Positions 13,250 through 24,107 of a stretch of DNA of 64,000 nt are shown piece after piece (positions within the stretch are counted from its first letter, which is position 1; the number at the start of each line of letters is the position of its first letter). The position numbers and the translations under genes are program-made. Source of the DNA: Sipunculus nudus (Eukaryota; Annelida; Sipuncula; Golfingiida; Sipunculidae). The stretch spans positions 53,604,079-53,668,078 of the forward strand of contig CM049309.1 in assembly GCA_026874595.1 (NCBI GenBank), written 5' to 3'. The notes beneath the pieces are model-generated. The model was not told the origin of the DNA and ran no database searches. It saw nothing but the letters and a program-made list of their open reading frames with translations.

Positions 13250-14014
13250 TGTCTGTTTTATTGTGCGCAGGAGTGTTACATGTGTTGATGACACTTGATT
13301 CGTGGTAGGAAGGCCATGGTTCGTTGCTATGGGACCCTCGTTTGCCGGCCGCTGGCTCGCGTGTTAGTTCTGAAGCGTCGAGACACAGCGTTCTTGTAGT
13401 CTAGAACTTTCGGGTCTGTGTGTATTGTTCTTTGGAATTTTCCATTCTAGAAGTTTCGGGTGAGAAGCTAAAAATAGGGGTTGTGTTGTTTGGAGAGGGC
13501 AGAAAGGAAAAGACCAACGAGCACCAAGAGTGTTTCTCTCTAATCATTTTTGATTTGAGCTTTTCCGATAATTGCAGTAGTGTCAGAGATCGACTGACTC
13601 AATCGGATTTAATACGGACTGTCTTCAGTTTGCCTTTAGGATTATTACCAGAGCTTCACTTTTGGATTATTTGAACTGTTTACGTCGATTTCTCGTATTA
13701 TGGGACTCTTGTTGCGCAGTGACCGTTGTGGTATCCAAGGGTCAACGCCTAGGATCCGGACCCAGGGAACGTACTTTTTTATTATTGTTATGTTTTAAAT
13801 ACTGTGCGATTGTATTGATTTAGTGTACTGTAGTGTTAAGTTTGTTCTAACAATAAATTATAATTTTTTGTAAACAAAAAACCACTGATTTCTTTATTCA
13901 TTCCCTCAGACGTTTCACGCTGCCGAGTGTTGTGGAATCTGATTTTTTTGGTCTCCGTAACAGGATTTGTGCTCATTACGGTTACATGATCTGTTATTAT
14001 TAGGTTCCGTTACA
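13250..14014 (+). mobile_element. Solo LTR inserted in the gypsy reverse transcriptase
   Basis: This block separates two halves of one reverse transcriptase domain. It ends AGGTTCCGTTACA and contains a TATA-like AAAAATAGG near 13472 and an AATAAA near 13853. It is homologous to 43238-43592: both share GACACAGCGTTCTTG, GTATTGATTTAGTGTA and TTTCACGCTGCC. No clean target duplication is visible, so the left boundary (TGTCTG at 13250, or TGTTAC about 25 bp further on) is approximate. The copy at 43 kb lacks about 390 bp of the middle, including the TATA region. Confidence 0.65.
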
Positions 14015-14640
14015 TCTTTAATTGGTGCTCGTTACTTGTTATCTCAAGATTTGAAGTCCGGTTACTGGCAGGTTAAGTAAGCAGATGAAAATAAAGATAA
14101 AACAGTATTTACATTAGGTCCTCTCGGTTTTTTATCAATGGGGAATCCATGCCGTCCGGTTTGGTGAACCCGACAGCCTCATTCTGAAGATTAAAGACCA
14201 TGGGAGATCTCCCCTTAAAATAATGTCTGCTCTATCTTGACGACATAATCGTGTTTTCTACCACCTTTGAAGAACACCTCAATCGCTTGGATAACATCAG
14301 CGTCTGTATGATGCAGGCTTAAAACTAAAACAATCAAACTGCCAGCTAATGCAGAACAAAGTCAAATACCTAGGACACATATTCTCAAAAGAAGGTATGC
14401 TAACTAACCAGAGTTAAATAAATGCTCTCAAAGGATAGCCTGTCCCTAAATGTGTCAGTGATGTACGCCGTTTCTAAGGTTTTGCAAGTTTCTATCGTAG
14501 ATTTGTCCCTGGATTTGCAAAAATCGCAAAACCATTACATGACGTACTGAAAGGTCAACATATTTAGAATAAAACAAAAACAAGCTAACGTACCAAAAAG
14601 AAAATTCCATCCAAACCAAACTTTATCTGATCACAACAAC
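14015..14640 (+). pseudogene. Gypsy reverse transcriptase, 3' part (broken)
   Basis: This continues the interrupted reverse transcriptase: LIGARYLLSQDLKSGYWQV, TVFTLGPLGF, the catalytic YLDDIIVFSTTFEEHLN near 14233-14290, KYLGHIFSKEG, and FYRRFVPGFAKIAKPLHDV. The YLDD box is intact, but the pieces lie in different frames with several stops. This is typical of a long-dead Ty3/gypsy copy. It is the same element as the fragment ending near 13249. Confidence 0.8.
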
Positions 14641-14956
14641 GGAACTCTATCCATAAGTTAGAGTTCTTAGCTTTGAAGTGGTGTATCCGATAAATGAAAA
14701 GAGTATCTTTATGAATCACGATTCAGTGTTCACAGATAACAACTCTCTAACTTGCATCATGTCCTCTGCAAAATTAGATGGAACACGTCAAAGATGGGTA
14801 TCGAAATTCGCTTATCACGACTTCAACATTCAATATAAAGCCGGCACACAAAACATGAATGCCGATGCACTTTCGAGAACACCTCGAATGCTAGCAGGAA
14901 AGCAATACCAAATCCATCACTGTATTTCTCATAACTTTGTGATAGCCGTTTTTTAA
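14641..14956 (+). pseudogene. Gypsy RNase H, C-terminal part
   Basis: Residues VFTDNNSLTCIMSSAKLDGT, RQRWVSKFAYHDFNIQYKAG and NADALSRTP are the end of the RNase H domain of Ty3/gypsy polyproteins (the TDxxPL and NxxADALSR boxes). The preceding part is unrecognisable, and a stop follows at 14954-14956. It lies on the same strand and in the expected order after the reverse transcriptase. Confidence 0.8.
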
Positions 14957-15860
14957 TAAGTGACCATACCATCACCTGTATTAGGTAGTCTTACTCATGA
15001 CCAATCCAATGCGGTTCCTTCAAGTGATCCTATCGATATCCTCGGACAAACGCGATTAGACGTATCTAAGGAACAAAATTTTGGATTCGATTCTGAAACC
15101 ATTCATTTTCTATATCAGAGACTATAACGTCATAAACAAGAAAGACGAGACGCATCCTGATCAAATAATTCTTTTCAGACGAATAAATAGTCCTTTGCTA
15201 CGTGATAACATACTTTATCGTAAACGAGCACTGAGTGGCAAAATTTAGTAACCTAGCAGTCTACGTAGAGTTGCTTTTAAGGTATTCATGACGACGTTGG
15301 GTACCTAGGTCGAAAAGGGTCTCTCGATATTGCCCATGACCGATTTAACTGGACGAAAATGTCTAAGGACATAGATTCATACATTAAAATTGTCCTCGAT
15401 GTATAAGGCGGAAGTCGCCTCCAGAAAAAGCTCCATTGGTGCCGATGACATCCACACAACAAGTGGAGCTCCTATGTATTGATTATCTTAGCCTTGAGCC
15501 ATCTAAAGGTGGAGTTGACAATATTCCTGTCATGACCGATAGTTTCACCTGCTACGCTATACCACGGCAAAAACCACAGCTCAATTATTCTTTGACACCT
15601 TTGTCCAACACTATGGCTTTCCAGCCCGCATTCACAGTGATAAGGGCAAACAATTTGAATCTAAAGACATCAAAGAACTAATCAGACTTGCTGGTATCCA
15701 TAAATCACGATGTACACCGTACCATCTGATGGCGAATGGACAAACCGAAAGGTTTAACCGTAGTTGGGTACTCTTGAGGAAGAGAAAAAGAAAAACTGGA
15801 AAGAATACGTTAGTGCTGAAACTTGCATCAAGTTAGGGCAAGAAGAAATTATCATTTGTC
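14957..15860 (+). pseudogene. Gypsy integrase remnant
   Basis: After about 250 bp of linker, an H2C2-like segment is followed by the catalytic core: LCIDYLSLEPSKGGVDN, VMTDSFTCYA and, in another frame, YHLMANGQTERFNR near 15722-15765. This last is the box around the catalytic glutamate. The pieces lie in at least three frames, so the integrase is dead. No chromodomain is visible, and I found no matching 3' LTR after it. Confidence 0.75.
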
Positions 15861-17446
15861 AAAAAATCACCTATCTGGGTCATATTATTATTATTATTAT
15901 TATGACGACTTGTCCACTGACAATGACATCCTTAAGCAATAAAGGTCTTAATATTGTAAAGCCAATACATTAGTAAGTAAATGTTCAGAAAACATGAGTG
16001 CTTTTATTTCAAATTAACTATGGGAATATGTATTGCTCCAGCCGGCAGCCTGTGGTGTCGTTATAAACGCAGTATACTTATTACAAGCTCAAAATTGCAT
16101 ACAATAATTCATTTAGGCTTTTAATGTTTCTGCCTTAATGGTGTAGTGCATCCGAAATGCTTGTAACTTCCTTCGAGGCCCTGTAACGAAAAGCACGACA
16201 TTCGCTGATAACACGTATAAGTAATGTTAACAATTTATATGTCATTACAATGAGCAATTTTGGTATATAGGGTAAATCATGTCTGTATAAACAGTTTTTG
16301 TCTTCTACAATCAGATAATAGTGAATATGTATTGGTCATCTTCATTTACATGTATGTCTGTTGACTATTGCACTATTATTTTTTTATAATATTGTCATAA
16401 TTATCATCAATATATATACCAATGTATGTGTCTGAAATAAAAGCATTCATTCCTTTATTCATTCTTTCATTTGTAAGAGGTCGGTCTTTCTACCGAGCGT
16501 ACCCAGCGCTACAGAAATTAGTAGCAAGCGCTACCCTGGATTCACACCAGGCAAATTGCTCTGACCCGCGTGGGGCTACCGAGCGCTAGGGACTTTTTAC
16601 CGAGCGCAACCATGCTCTTACAACGGAAGTGTTTTTGCAAACTTGGGTCTACCGAGCGCTACCATCGCGCACATGACAACTGTAGTTTTAAAACTGTATT
16701 CGACACAAAAAATCATATTCAGTTATTTACATTTTATTTTTATAGACCATGCCTAAGTATACTGTGGCTGCTTCTCATTTGCGTAGATTTCAAATTCGCG
16801 ATATTCACGGTCGATCTCTGACCACGAAATTCAAACCACGCAGTTTTTGAATGCATATATACCATGGTAGTTAATTTCAGAAGCTGCCGATAGTCGGTGA
16901 CGGATGAGATTAATCTTCAGCTACATAGTGAGGTCCATCATGCAGGAATCTGCTGACCCGGTGGGCACGACTGGCAGTTTTTCCTGCCCCCGGCACATGA
17001 CTGAAGTTTTGAAAGTGTCAATGCCCGCCGGGCAGTAATATTTAAAAATCATGAGTATATGTGCCAAGCCAGAATACATCTAGTGCCACTTTAAATGAAT
17101 ATTGAATAGAAGGTACTCTTTCACATTGTGCCGCATTTAGTAATTGTTATTGAATAAAATTTGCCACTACATTTGTGATAGTAGTCGCTTGGGTAGCGCC
17201 ACCTTGTAACTGTATTAAGAACTACTTCTGTCACTACCAAAATCATGACGCGCCAATAGATGTTTGATTGGCTAGTGATGACGTGAATTTTGAATATATT
17301 ATGGGGCAAAAATACGGTATACATATATAGAGCCTTGGCCCTGAACTAGTTACCCCCAGCGGGGTCAATGTTTCCCGCACATGACGGCCCAGCCGTCCGT
17401 GACTGTTCGAACATGCGATATACAGGCAGAGAAATACCTGGTCTTG
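15861..17446. other. No gene seen; AT-rich flank with a short-motif cluster
   Basis: Nothing coding is recognisable here. A short (ATT)n run lies at 15886-15903. At 16434-16460, AATAAA is followed by ATTCATTCCTTTATTCATTC, possibly the tail of a retroposed sequence. At 16484-16665 the motif TACCGAGCG recurs four times. Confidence 0.5.
16484..16675. repeat. Clustered TACCGAGCG motif
   Basis: TCTACCGAGCGTACC, GGCTACCGAGCGCTAGG, TTTACCGAGCGCAACC and GTCTACCGAGCGCTACC occur within about 170 bp in a locally GC-richer island, along with two AGCGCTAC relatives lacking the leading part. Spacing is irregular, so this is not a simple tandem array. It may be the interior of an old transposon. Function unknown. 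Confidence 0.4.
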
Positions 17447-17574
17447 CAGGCACCTCTCTAAGGCGGACAACTGGCTATTACGGACATTATATTTAAGTCC
17501 CCCCGATTTTTCCTATTTGTTATGTATAGCTTAAACCTCTCTGGGGCGGACACCTGCCAAATGCGGACTACAGA

Positions 17575-17575
<1 letters not shown>
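17447..17575. repeat. Dispersed repeat built on a CTCTCT..GCGGACA motif
   Basis: The motifs CACCTCTCTAAGGCGGACAA and CCTCTCTGGGGCGGACAC occur 80-90 bp apart, with ACGGACATT and ATGCGGACTA nearby. Such alternating CTCTCT/GCGGAC blocks are seen in repeats of marine invertebrate genomes (recollection, not a search). No coding is evident. Confidence 0.35.

Positions 17576-17576
<1 letters not shown>

Positions 17577-17625
<49 letters not shown>
17577..17625. repeat. (AG)n microsatellite
   Basis: A near-perfect run of GA dinucleotides about 49 bp long, at the end of the CTCTCT-type repeat. Confidence 0.95.
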
Positions 17626-17630
<5 letters not shown>

Positions 17631-18797
17631 AAGATAACATAAGCTGGACATATTCATGGTCTATAAACAAATAAAATGTAAATAATTGAATATTATTTTT
17701 GTGCTGAATGCGGTGAAAAAATACAGTTGTTATGTGCAGGCCCGGCGGATACATTTTGAGATAGTACAGGCTTTTCGAGTAGGCATGCAAGCTGTGCAAA
17801 GTTTGTATATTCAGATCTACTGAGAAAACTATTTGCGTGGCGTGAATGACCGTAGACCTCGATTTTATTTTTGAGTCGACTCAAAACTTTTTGGTTGTCG
17901 CTACGAATTGTCAAATTTTGTAGGTCATATGTAACGCGTAGTCCTCGTAGCGCTTCGTAGCCCGTGGTAGACACTTCGTGGTAGATCGTGACCTTTACGT
18001 AATTAATTATACTATTCGGTATACGTAGGGGCAAATCGCATCAGTGCGTGTGTCATTTACCAGCACGTATATCACTATGTAAACACCACGAAGTACTACG
18101 AATCATTAAGAACCGCCTACTATACAGCTTCTAAGTACCTAAGCAGTACAATGATTTCGAAATAGCCCATTAAGACGTACTACCAATTAACCCAAAGAAC
18201 TAACGCTACAGCAAGAATTACTTACGATCCACTTTTGACGTATTACTAAGGGGTACGTAACAATTACAAAGCTTCTACCAAGCGTGACGAAACAAAAACG
18301 TTTATGAAGTTGACTTCATGTATGAACTAGAAATGTGCATCCCATTCATTTCATGTCTGGGTCCCTATTCTGGGATACTCCCAAAACCGTGTTTGCCTCC
18401 AATCACCTCAGAACTAAGAGCATACATTAAAAAAAGCTTTGGGAACCTTGAATTCCCGGTGCTTTTAGTTTATAAATTGAATTGGTGCGCACAAGCTAGC
18501 CATATTGCAGTTAACCACTGGACAACGTCACTTCGAGATGCTGGGCGCTCGACCGTGACCTGAACAGATGGCCATACTGCGCGGAGCATGAGGCGGGACC
18601 TTGTCGACCTTCACTTATTTTGGCCTAGATGTTCATTCGTTCATTTGCGAATATTACTTGATGAGCCTCCGAAATCGAGAGAATGTGCTGGATGGACACT
18701 CCGAAACGCCCAATCTCGAAATGCCTTGAAATTTTCTGAGGTTCCATTCATGATTTAATGAGTTTTGTTGTGAAACAAAACACACCCTGCGCTAGTT
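17626..18797. other. No gene seen
   Basis: This intergenic stretch has only short random open frames on either strand. The part from about 17870 to 18300 is rich in CGTAG/CTTCG words (for example TACGAAGC and its relatives) on both strands, which could be a worn inverted repeat, but I could not define arms. Confidence 0.4.
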
Positions 18798-18827
18798 CAC
18801 ACACACAAACACACACACACGTACACA
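18798..18827. repeat. (CA)n microsatellite
   Basis: A short interrupted run of CA dinucleotides directly abutting the left end of the inverted-repeat element that starts at 18828. Confidence 0.85.
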
Positions 18828-19783
18828 CAGGACCGTCTTAATTAACACCATTACGGGCTCCGGGGCGAAACAATAGTCTGGGGCCCCTTACACGCAACTA
18901 TTCGGAAACGCCACAGAGCAAACTCCTGAACAAGCCATCTTTTAACCCCCTCCCCCCTCCGTCCCCCCATACCATTTTAAATTTTCAAAGCTCTTTTGTG
19001 CGACTGTTTAAAAGATGATTAGTTCAGATATACCTCAAATTTCTTCATACACATTACATTTGCGACTTAAAAGGAATATTGAGTAAGTAGTATAATTTTG
19101 ATTGCTGGAAAAGGTACACCATACACAGTGACACCGTGATTCCGCAGTCCTTACAGGGGTACACATAATTTAGTCTGGTAGTAATTAACACTTTTTCGTT
19201 TATAAATCAAGACATTATTTTATAGAGAATGATGGCCACTTAAACAACAGATAATAAACCAGCCCATCCCCTGATGATTAAAGAGTAATTGTTTGATAAA
19301 CAATCCCGTATACTCATTAAAAACTCAAGTGCACCCTCATAAGTTTGCCGGTTCAAAGAATATCAGCTGTATAATGAAAAAATTTGCTTAGCATAGAAAC
19401 AATTATCCGCAGTTACCACTGCCAAATGACAGTTAATGAGTCCATTTAATCATCATAATTTATTTATCATTCCAATCAACTGATCTTCCTGATGTCAGAC
19501 AAGTTCTATTGTTTTATATAGTGATCACGAGCTCCTGCGAAACAAAACGACTAATATATGCATATTGAACATTCTTAGACCAGCTTTAGAACATGTTCTT
19601 TGCACACAAAAAATGGCATATAACTAACATTTAATGAATAACATTAATACCTTGTTAAAGGGGGCTCTCATCCTGAATAGTTATCAATACATTCGCGCTT
19701 CAAAAATCAGTGTAAATTTACGCGCAATGGCCCTTTAAATCTGTGGGGCCCTTGTCCAGGTACCCAGTGTACCGACGGCCCCG
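18828..19783. mobile_element. Possible non-autonomous DNA transposon with CAGG..CCGTC ends
   Basis: The left end CAGGACCGTCTTA and the reverse complement of the right end, CGGGGCCGTCGGTA, agree at CCGTC. Both are followed by GGGC(T)CC blocks (CGGGCTCCGGGGC on the left, GGGGCCCTTGTCC on the right). Short CAGGG-type inverted ends are common in hAT elements. The roughly 950-bp interior is AT-rich and non-coding. Flanks are ACACAC-like on both sides, so a target duplication cannot be called with confidence. Confidence 0.4.
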
Positions 19784-19978
19784 GACACATTTAATCAGAC
19801 ACATCTCATAGGGCATTCACACACAATCATTCCAGACTTTCACTAGCACACTCGGTATATGTTTTACAATGCCTCGTACGCCTACATCTAAATGTCCAAT
19901 AAAACCTGTAAATGCGGAAGCATAAGAGCATTTTATGTCTTGTAAGAAAATTAGAAATATGAAATACAGTTCGAAATA

Positions 19979-20233
19979 TAATAGTGACAAACACTTACTG
20001 GAGTATTTCATGCCCAAAGGGAAAGGGCAACCCGTATCATGGATATAGCATATATTAATAGTGACAAACACTTACTGGAGTATTTCATGCCCGAAGTGTT
20101 AGGGTCACCCGTATCCCGGATATAACATATATTAATAGTGACAAACACTTACTGGAGTCTTTCATGCCCGAAGGGTAAGGGTAACCCGTATCATGGATAT
20201 AGCATATATTAATAGTTACAAACACTTATAGTC
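19979..20233. repeat. 77-bp tandem repeat, about 3.3 copies
   Basis: ATAGTGACAAACACTTACTG starts at 19981, 20058 and 20135, and a fourth, diverged ATAGTTACAAACACTTA starts at 20212, giving an exact 77-bp period. Each unit contains TTTCATGCCC(A/G)AAG and CCCGTATC. A minus-strand open frame crosses it but has no recognisable product. Confidence 0.9.
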
Positions 20234-21500
20234 CATGGGCAAGAGCGGATATTGGTACCCCCCAGGGTGGCAAAACTTAAGTAGTTTTTTTAAAGGTCTG
20301 TGTCTAAGGATGATATTTGGGTATGATAACTGATCCAGATTGGTAGCTTAGTGATAGTTATCCGCTACTCAATGTAGTGACCCTGTATGAAAATTTAAAC
20401 TTTAAGCTACATCGACTTTTCCACAGTATTTAGTTAATAACTCCATGAATACAAAATGTATTATTACAATGTTGGTCTCATTAGACAGCTCGTGAAATGG
20501 GACAGTTTCATGCATTAATCTTCAATGGCAGATACTAATATCTAACCCTTAAAACTGTCGAAAGTTCTGAATTTTATTTTTGTCAGCTCCTTATATGGAA
20601 CCTATACTTGTTTCATTATGGTTTTTAACTGTTTCTTGATTTGCTTGGGACAGTACTGGATATTTTGGTGGTTTTTCTTAACTCTTGCATGAAATATCAT
20701 GCATAATGAAGTTCATATAATTGCGATGCCATTCCATATCAGATACCAGCTGTCAAAGGTATTTGCGCAAGGTGAGTTGCATAATCGGGGTACCGATGTT
20801 CAATATATGATTTCAACTTTCAAATAAGTACTGTTTTATATATATTTTATGTTTTGAATATATAAACATATCTTATATTCTACCACCTTAATAGGCAGTG
20901 ACTCTTATTAAAGAATTCATTTAACATCATCTTTCTTGTTCCTGATCTTCACTTGCAAAAGAAACCTTAAATGGCAGTCATTCATACAACTCTTGCGCTG
21001 GCTTACAGTGTACTGGCATACAATGGCATACAAATAAAATCGTCAGCAAATCGGTGTGAGATCCAGAACAAGGCTAACAGGCCTAATGCTAGCCTGTGCA
21101 ATATGATATTCATCAGGCATAATGCTTACATGATAACATGCTTGCCCATTATTGGACAAGTGCTTGATTACTTTCCAAATACATGTTTGTAAGACGCGTA
21201 CATGTACAAAGCAGGTATATAAGACACATACATGTACAAAGCAAGTATAAAAACTTTTTGAACCCGAGCACAAGATTATAAGCTTGTAATAAAACACAAA
21301 ATATATTCAAAGAAACTTGATGTGCATGTATCAATGGTATGTGATGCGAGGAATGAATGGAGTACATGTATGTGATATGACATAAACCTCAAATATGCTA
21401 AATAACGGTGTAATAAACTCCAGATCCTGCTTTAAACACCTTTTTTCCTTCCTACCTGATGACTTTTTTGCGGACACGTGTTAGTCCCCACTTATAATTT
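20234..21500. other. No gene seen; two 30-bp direct repeats
   Basis: AT-rich sequence with no recognisable coding. Two adjacent 30-bp units start at 21191 and 21221, both with TACATGTACAAAGCA. Confidence 0.45.
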
Positions 21501-22060
21501 AGCTCAGCTGGCTATAAGTCATCTGAGCTATACTTTTGGTCCGTTATCATAAATTCGGCATACTGTTAGATGTCCCTAAAATCTTCTGTCAAACCTAAAA
21601 CTGGGTCATTGAGGTTTCGTTACTTCGAGAAATAAAGAAGAAAACCTCGATCAATTTTCCATTAAAACTTATTTTCACACTTCAGGACTACCTTATGTCA
21701 ACTTATTGGTTTTCTTAATATTTACCATAACTATTTTCCTATATATTTCCTATATACATGCCAGAAATTAAGACGTGTTATTTCTTAAAGTTATCAGGAA
21801 AGATACTCACTTTATATAATAATACTTTAAGCTAGAGACTCTTTTTAGGTATATAACTTTGTTTAATCAGGAATCAGTCTGTTACCCAAAATTAGACCTG
21901 AATTTTGTAAATGTTAAAGTAATTAGCATAAAATAAAATCAGTACCGTAAATTTTGCCCACCTTTGACCATAGTATGTTTTTACCCCCTTTAAGTAGTGC
22001 TGATTCAATTTTCACAGAATGTAAACGTGTTTAATATGTTCATATCTGAAATTTGGAAAT
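21501..22060. repeat. AGCTCAG-hairpin dispersed repeat, copy at 21.5 kb
   Basis: Begins with an imperfect hairpin, AGCTCAGCTG..CATCTGAGCT (21501-21529), followed by conserved phrases such as TTAGATGTCCCTAAAATCT, ACCTAAAACTGGGTC and CTTCAGGACTACCT. The same phrases recur at 33.4 and 53.1-54.4 kb, and the hairpin also occurs at 29.16 and 53.12 kb. Non-coding. Long members of this kind are frequent in bivalve genomes (recollection). Transposition mechanism unknown. Confidence 0.65.
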
Positions 22061-22329
22061 AAAAGCAACAAAATTGGGCTGATTATTTGATTTGTTTAGG
22101 CTCTTTTGTATTCAACTATATGTTCAAGTTGCAGGCAGGCATCTTCTGGTTATTGGAGGTCAGCTGACATCGTTAATATTTTGCGGGAGCTCCGTCAGCT
22201 GCTCACTGACGCTATTATCGCTCATGTCAACATAGCCGCAAATGTGTTGTTTCCTTGCGTGTATACTGTTGGCCAAGCATTTAATCTTCATCTAATTATA
22301 AGCAGCCTGAGGCTACCAGGCATGGCCCT
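22061..22329 (+). other. Left flank of the LINE; possibly part of the interrupted gag element
   Basis: Removing the LINE and one target duplication joins this stretch to the proline-rich gag remnant starting near 24108, where a plus-strand frame (GPTFGRDQTGPIPMQSTPAP) continues across the join. Farther left, a frame reads VNILRELRQLLTDAI, which I do not recognise. Assignment to gag is tentative. Confidence 0.3.
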
Positions 22330-22341
22330 ACATTTGGGAGG

Positions 22342-24107
22342 AACAGAACAGAACAAGTGTTTTATTCAAGAAAAAGGCCTCAGGCCCAAAGTTCATACAA
22401 GAATAATACATCAATAGTACTCAAAGATATGAAGGAACGTCAAATAATTAAATAAGTAAAGAGATAAATAAATGATTTCAAAACATTTAAATAACAAGCT
22501 TCTTAAATATATCTTATGAAATAGTGAGCATATATATGGATTTCTTTTTAACGGTACATGATTATTATGATGTGGCATTATACACCAAAAACATTGATCT
22601 TTTCTTGAAAGCATGAAAAATGTAGGCTGCTAATTGAACTATCTGAAACATTTCGTCCATATTAAGCAATTTTCTAAAATTATATTCATTAGGTTCATGG
22701 TATGTTATTGGCAAATATTTATTACGCAAATCCGTGTACATTGGACATTCTAGCAAAAAATGTGCTTCATCTTCAATAATATTAAAACCTTTCTTAAAAC
22801 AATATTCACAGATCCTCTCTTCTCTGTTGATACCCAATTGACGGCCAACTTCTATAGCTAATTTATGACTAGAACATCTAAATCTGGCCAATGCATTTCT
22901 GTAACCTTTGTTTGTAACACATATTAAATATTTTTCAAGTGTAAGCATAGATTTGAAAACTCCATAAGCATATAATTTACTACTAATATTTATATCATTA
23001 TGCCATTCTTGTACTGCCATATCTTTTAGTCGTTGTTTGATACCCATGAGAAAACTATTAGAATCTCCAACATGTTGTGCCATCCACACATAACCAAATT
23101 CAGTGTGAAATAACAAGGATCTCATATGGGTAGCCAATGTTGTTTTTCCCTTATAATCTAGCTTTACCAACATATTATAAATGTGTTTGGGATACCTACT
23201 TTCATCCAAATGAAGAAGTCTAAGCCAATATTTCAAACAGCGCTCAGAGTATTTTATAAATAAAGGAAGACGCCCACAGTCTCCTAATACTGCTGCATTT
23301 ACAGTGCTACTATTTACTTTTAAAATATATTTACAGAATTTATATTGAACTCTTTCTATCAACTCAACTCTACTAAAGCCCCAAAGCTCACTTCCATATA
23401 AAATAATTGGTACAACCATAATATCGAAGAGCTTAAAAAGCTGATTGATATTTAGATGCTGGTATTTATAATTAAATTTTTTTATCATACATACTACTTT
23501 ATTTGCTTGTATTACTTGTTGCTTTTGTGTTTTTGTCCAAGAAAGTTTATTAGTAAAGGTGATTCCAAGGTATTTGTAGTGAGATACAACATCTAGTTTC
23601 TTACCTTCAAAAAGCCATTTTTCAGATTTTCGTAAAATACCTCCACGACGACAAACCCTAACTTTAGTTTTATTTAAATTTACTTTCATACCATAATTGC
23701 GGCAAAAATTAGCAATATGATCTATTTGTCTCTGAAGTCTTCCCGGTGTATCTGAAAAATTTACTATATCATCTGCAAACATAAGAGTAACTAAATTTGG
23801 AAGGTGTTCATTAATATAAATTCCCTGACAACCAGAACTATTCAGTGTCAAATAAAACTCATTTATAAATATAGAAAATAATAACGGACTTACCATACAT
23901 CCCTGTCTCGTCCCTAAAGTGCAAGAAAAATATCCTGTAGTTCCATTATCTGTAAGAATACATGATTGCATTTTGGAGTACATTGACCTGATGACTTTTA
24001 AAATTCTTCCATTAATACCCTGTTTTAATAAAATATACCATAAAATATCATGTTGGACACAATCAAAAGCCTTAGAAAAATCGATATAAATGCAATAGAA
24101 TTTCCCC
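22342..24107 (-). mobile_element. 5'-truncated non-LTR (LINE) retrotransposon with 12-bp target duplication
   Basis: The element lies between two exact copies of ACATTTGGGAGG (22330-22341 and 24108-24119), the mark of target-primed reverse transcription. Read on the minus strand, it starts inside the reverse transcriptase domain, so the 5' part is missing. It ends after an AATAAA with the short tandem tail TGTTCTGTTC. Such non-poly(A) repeated tails are characteristic of CR1/L2-type LINEs. The open, unbroken reading frame and intact target duplication point to a fairly recent insertion. Confidence 0.88.
22565..24107 (-). CDS. LINE reverse transcriptase, C-terminal 514 codons
   Basis: The open frame enters from the truncated 5' end with no native start. 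In order it shows the palm aspartate box YIDFSKAFDCVQHD (near residue 8), TRQGCMVSPLLFSIFINEF, the catalytic FADDIVNFSD (about residues 111-120), KTKVRVCRRGG and YKYLGITFTNKLSW. The C-terminal part (about residues 425-460) has a zinc-binding-like CEYC..DEAHFLLECP motif, as in several LINE clades, and the frame ends at a stop at 22565. No endonuclease or ORF1 remains. The product would copy LINE RNA at a nicked target; as truncated it is unlikely to be mobile. Clade (CR1/L2 versus Jockey-like) is uncertain. Confidence 0.85.
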
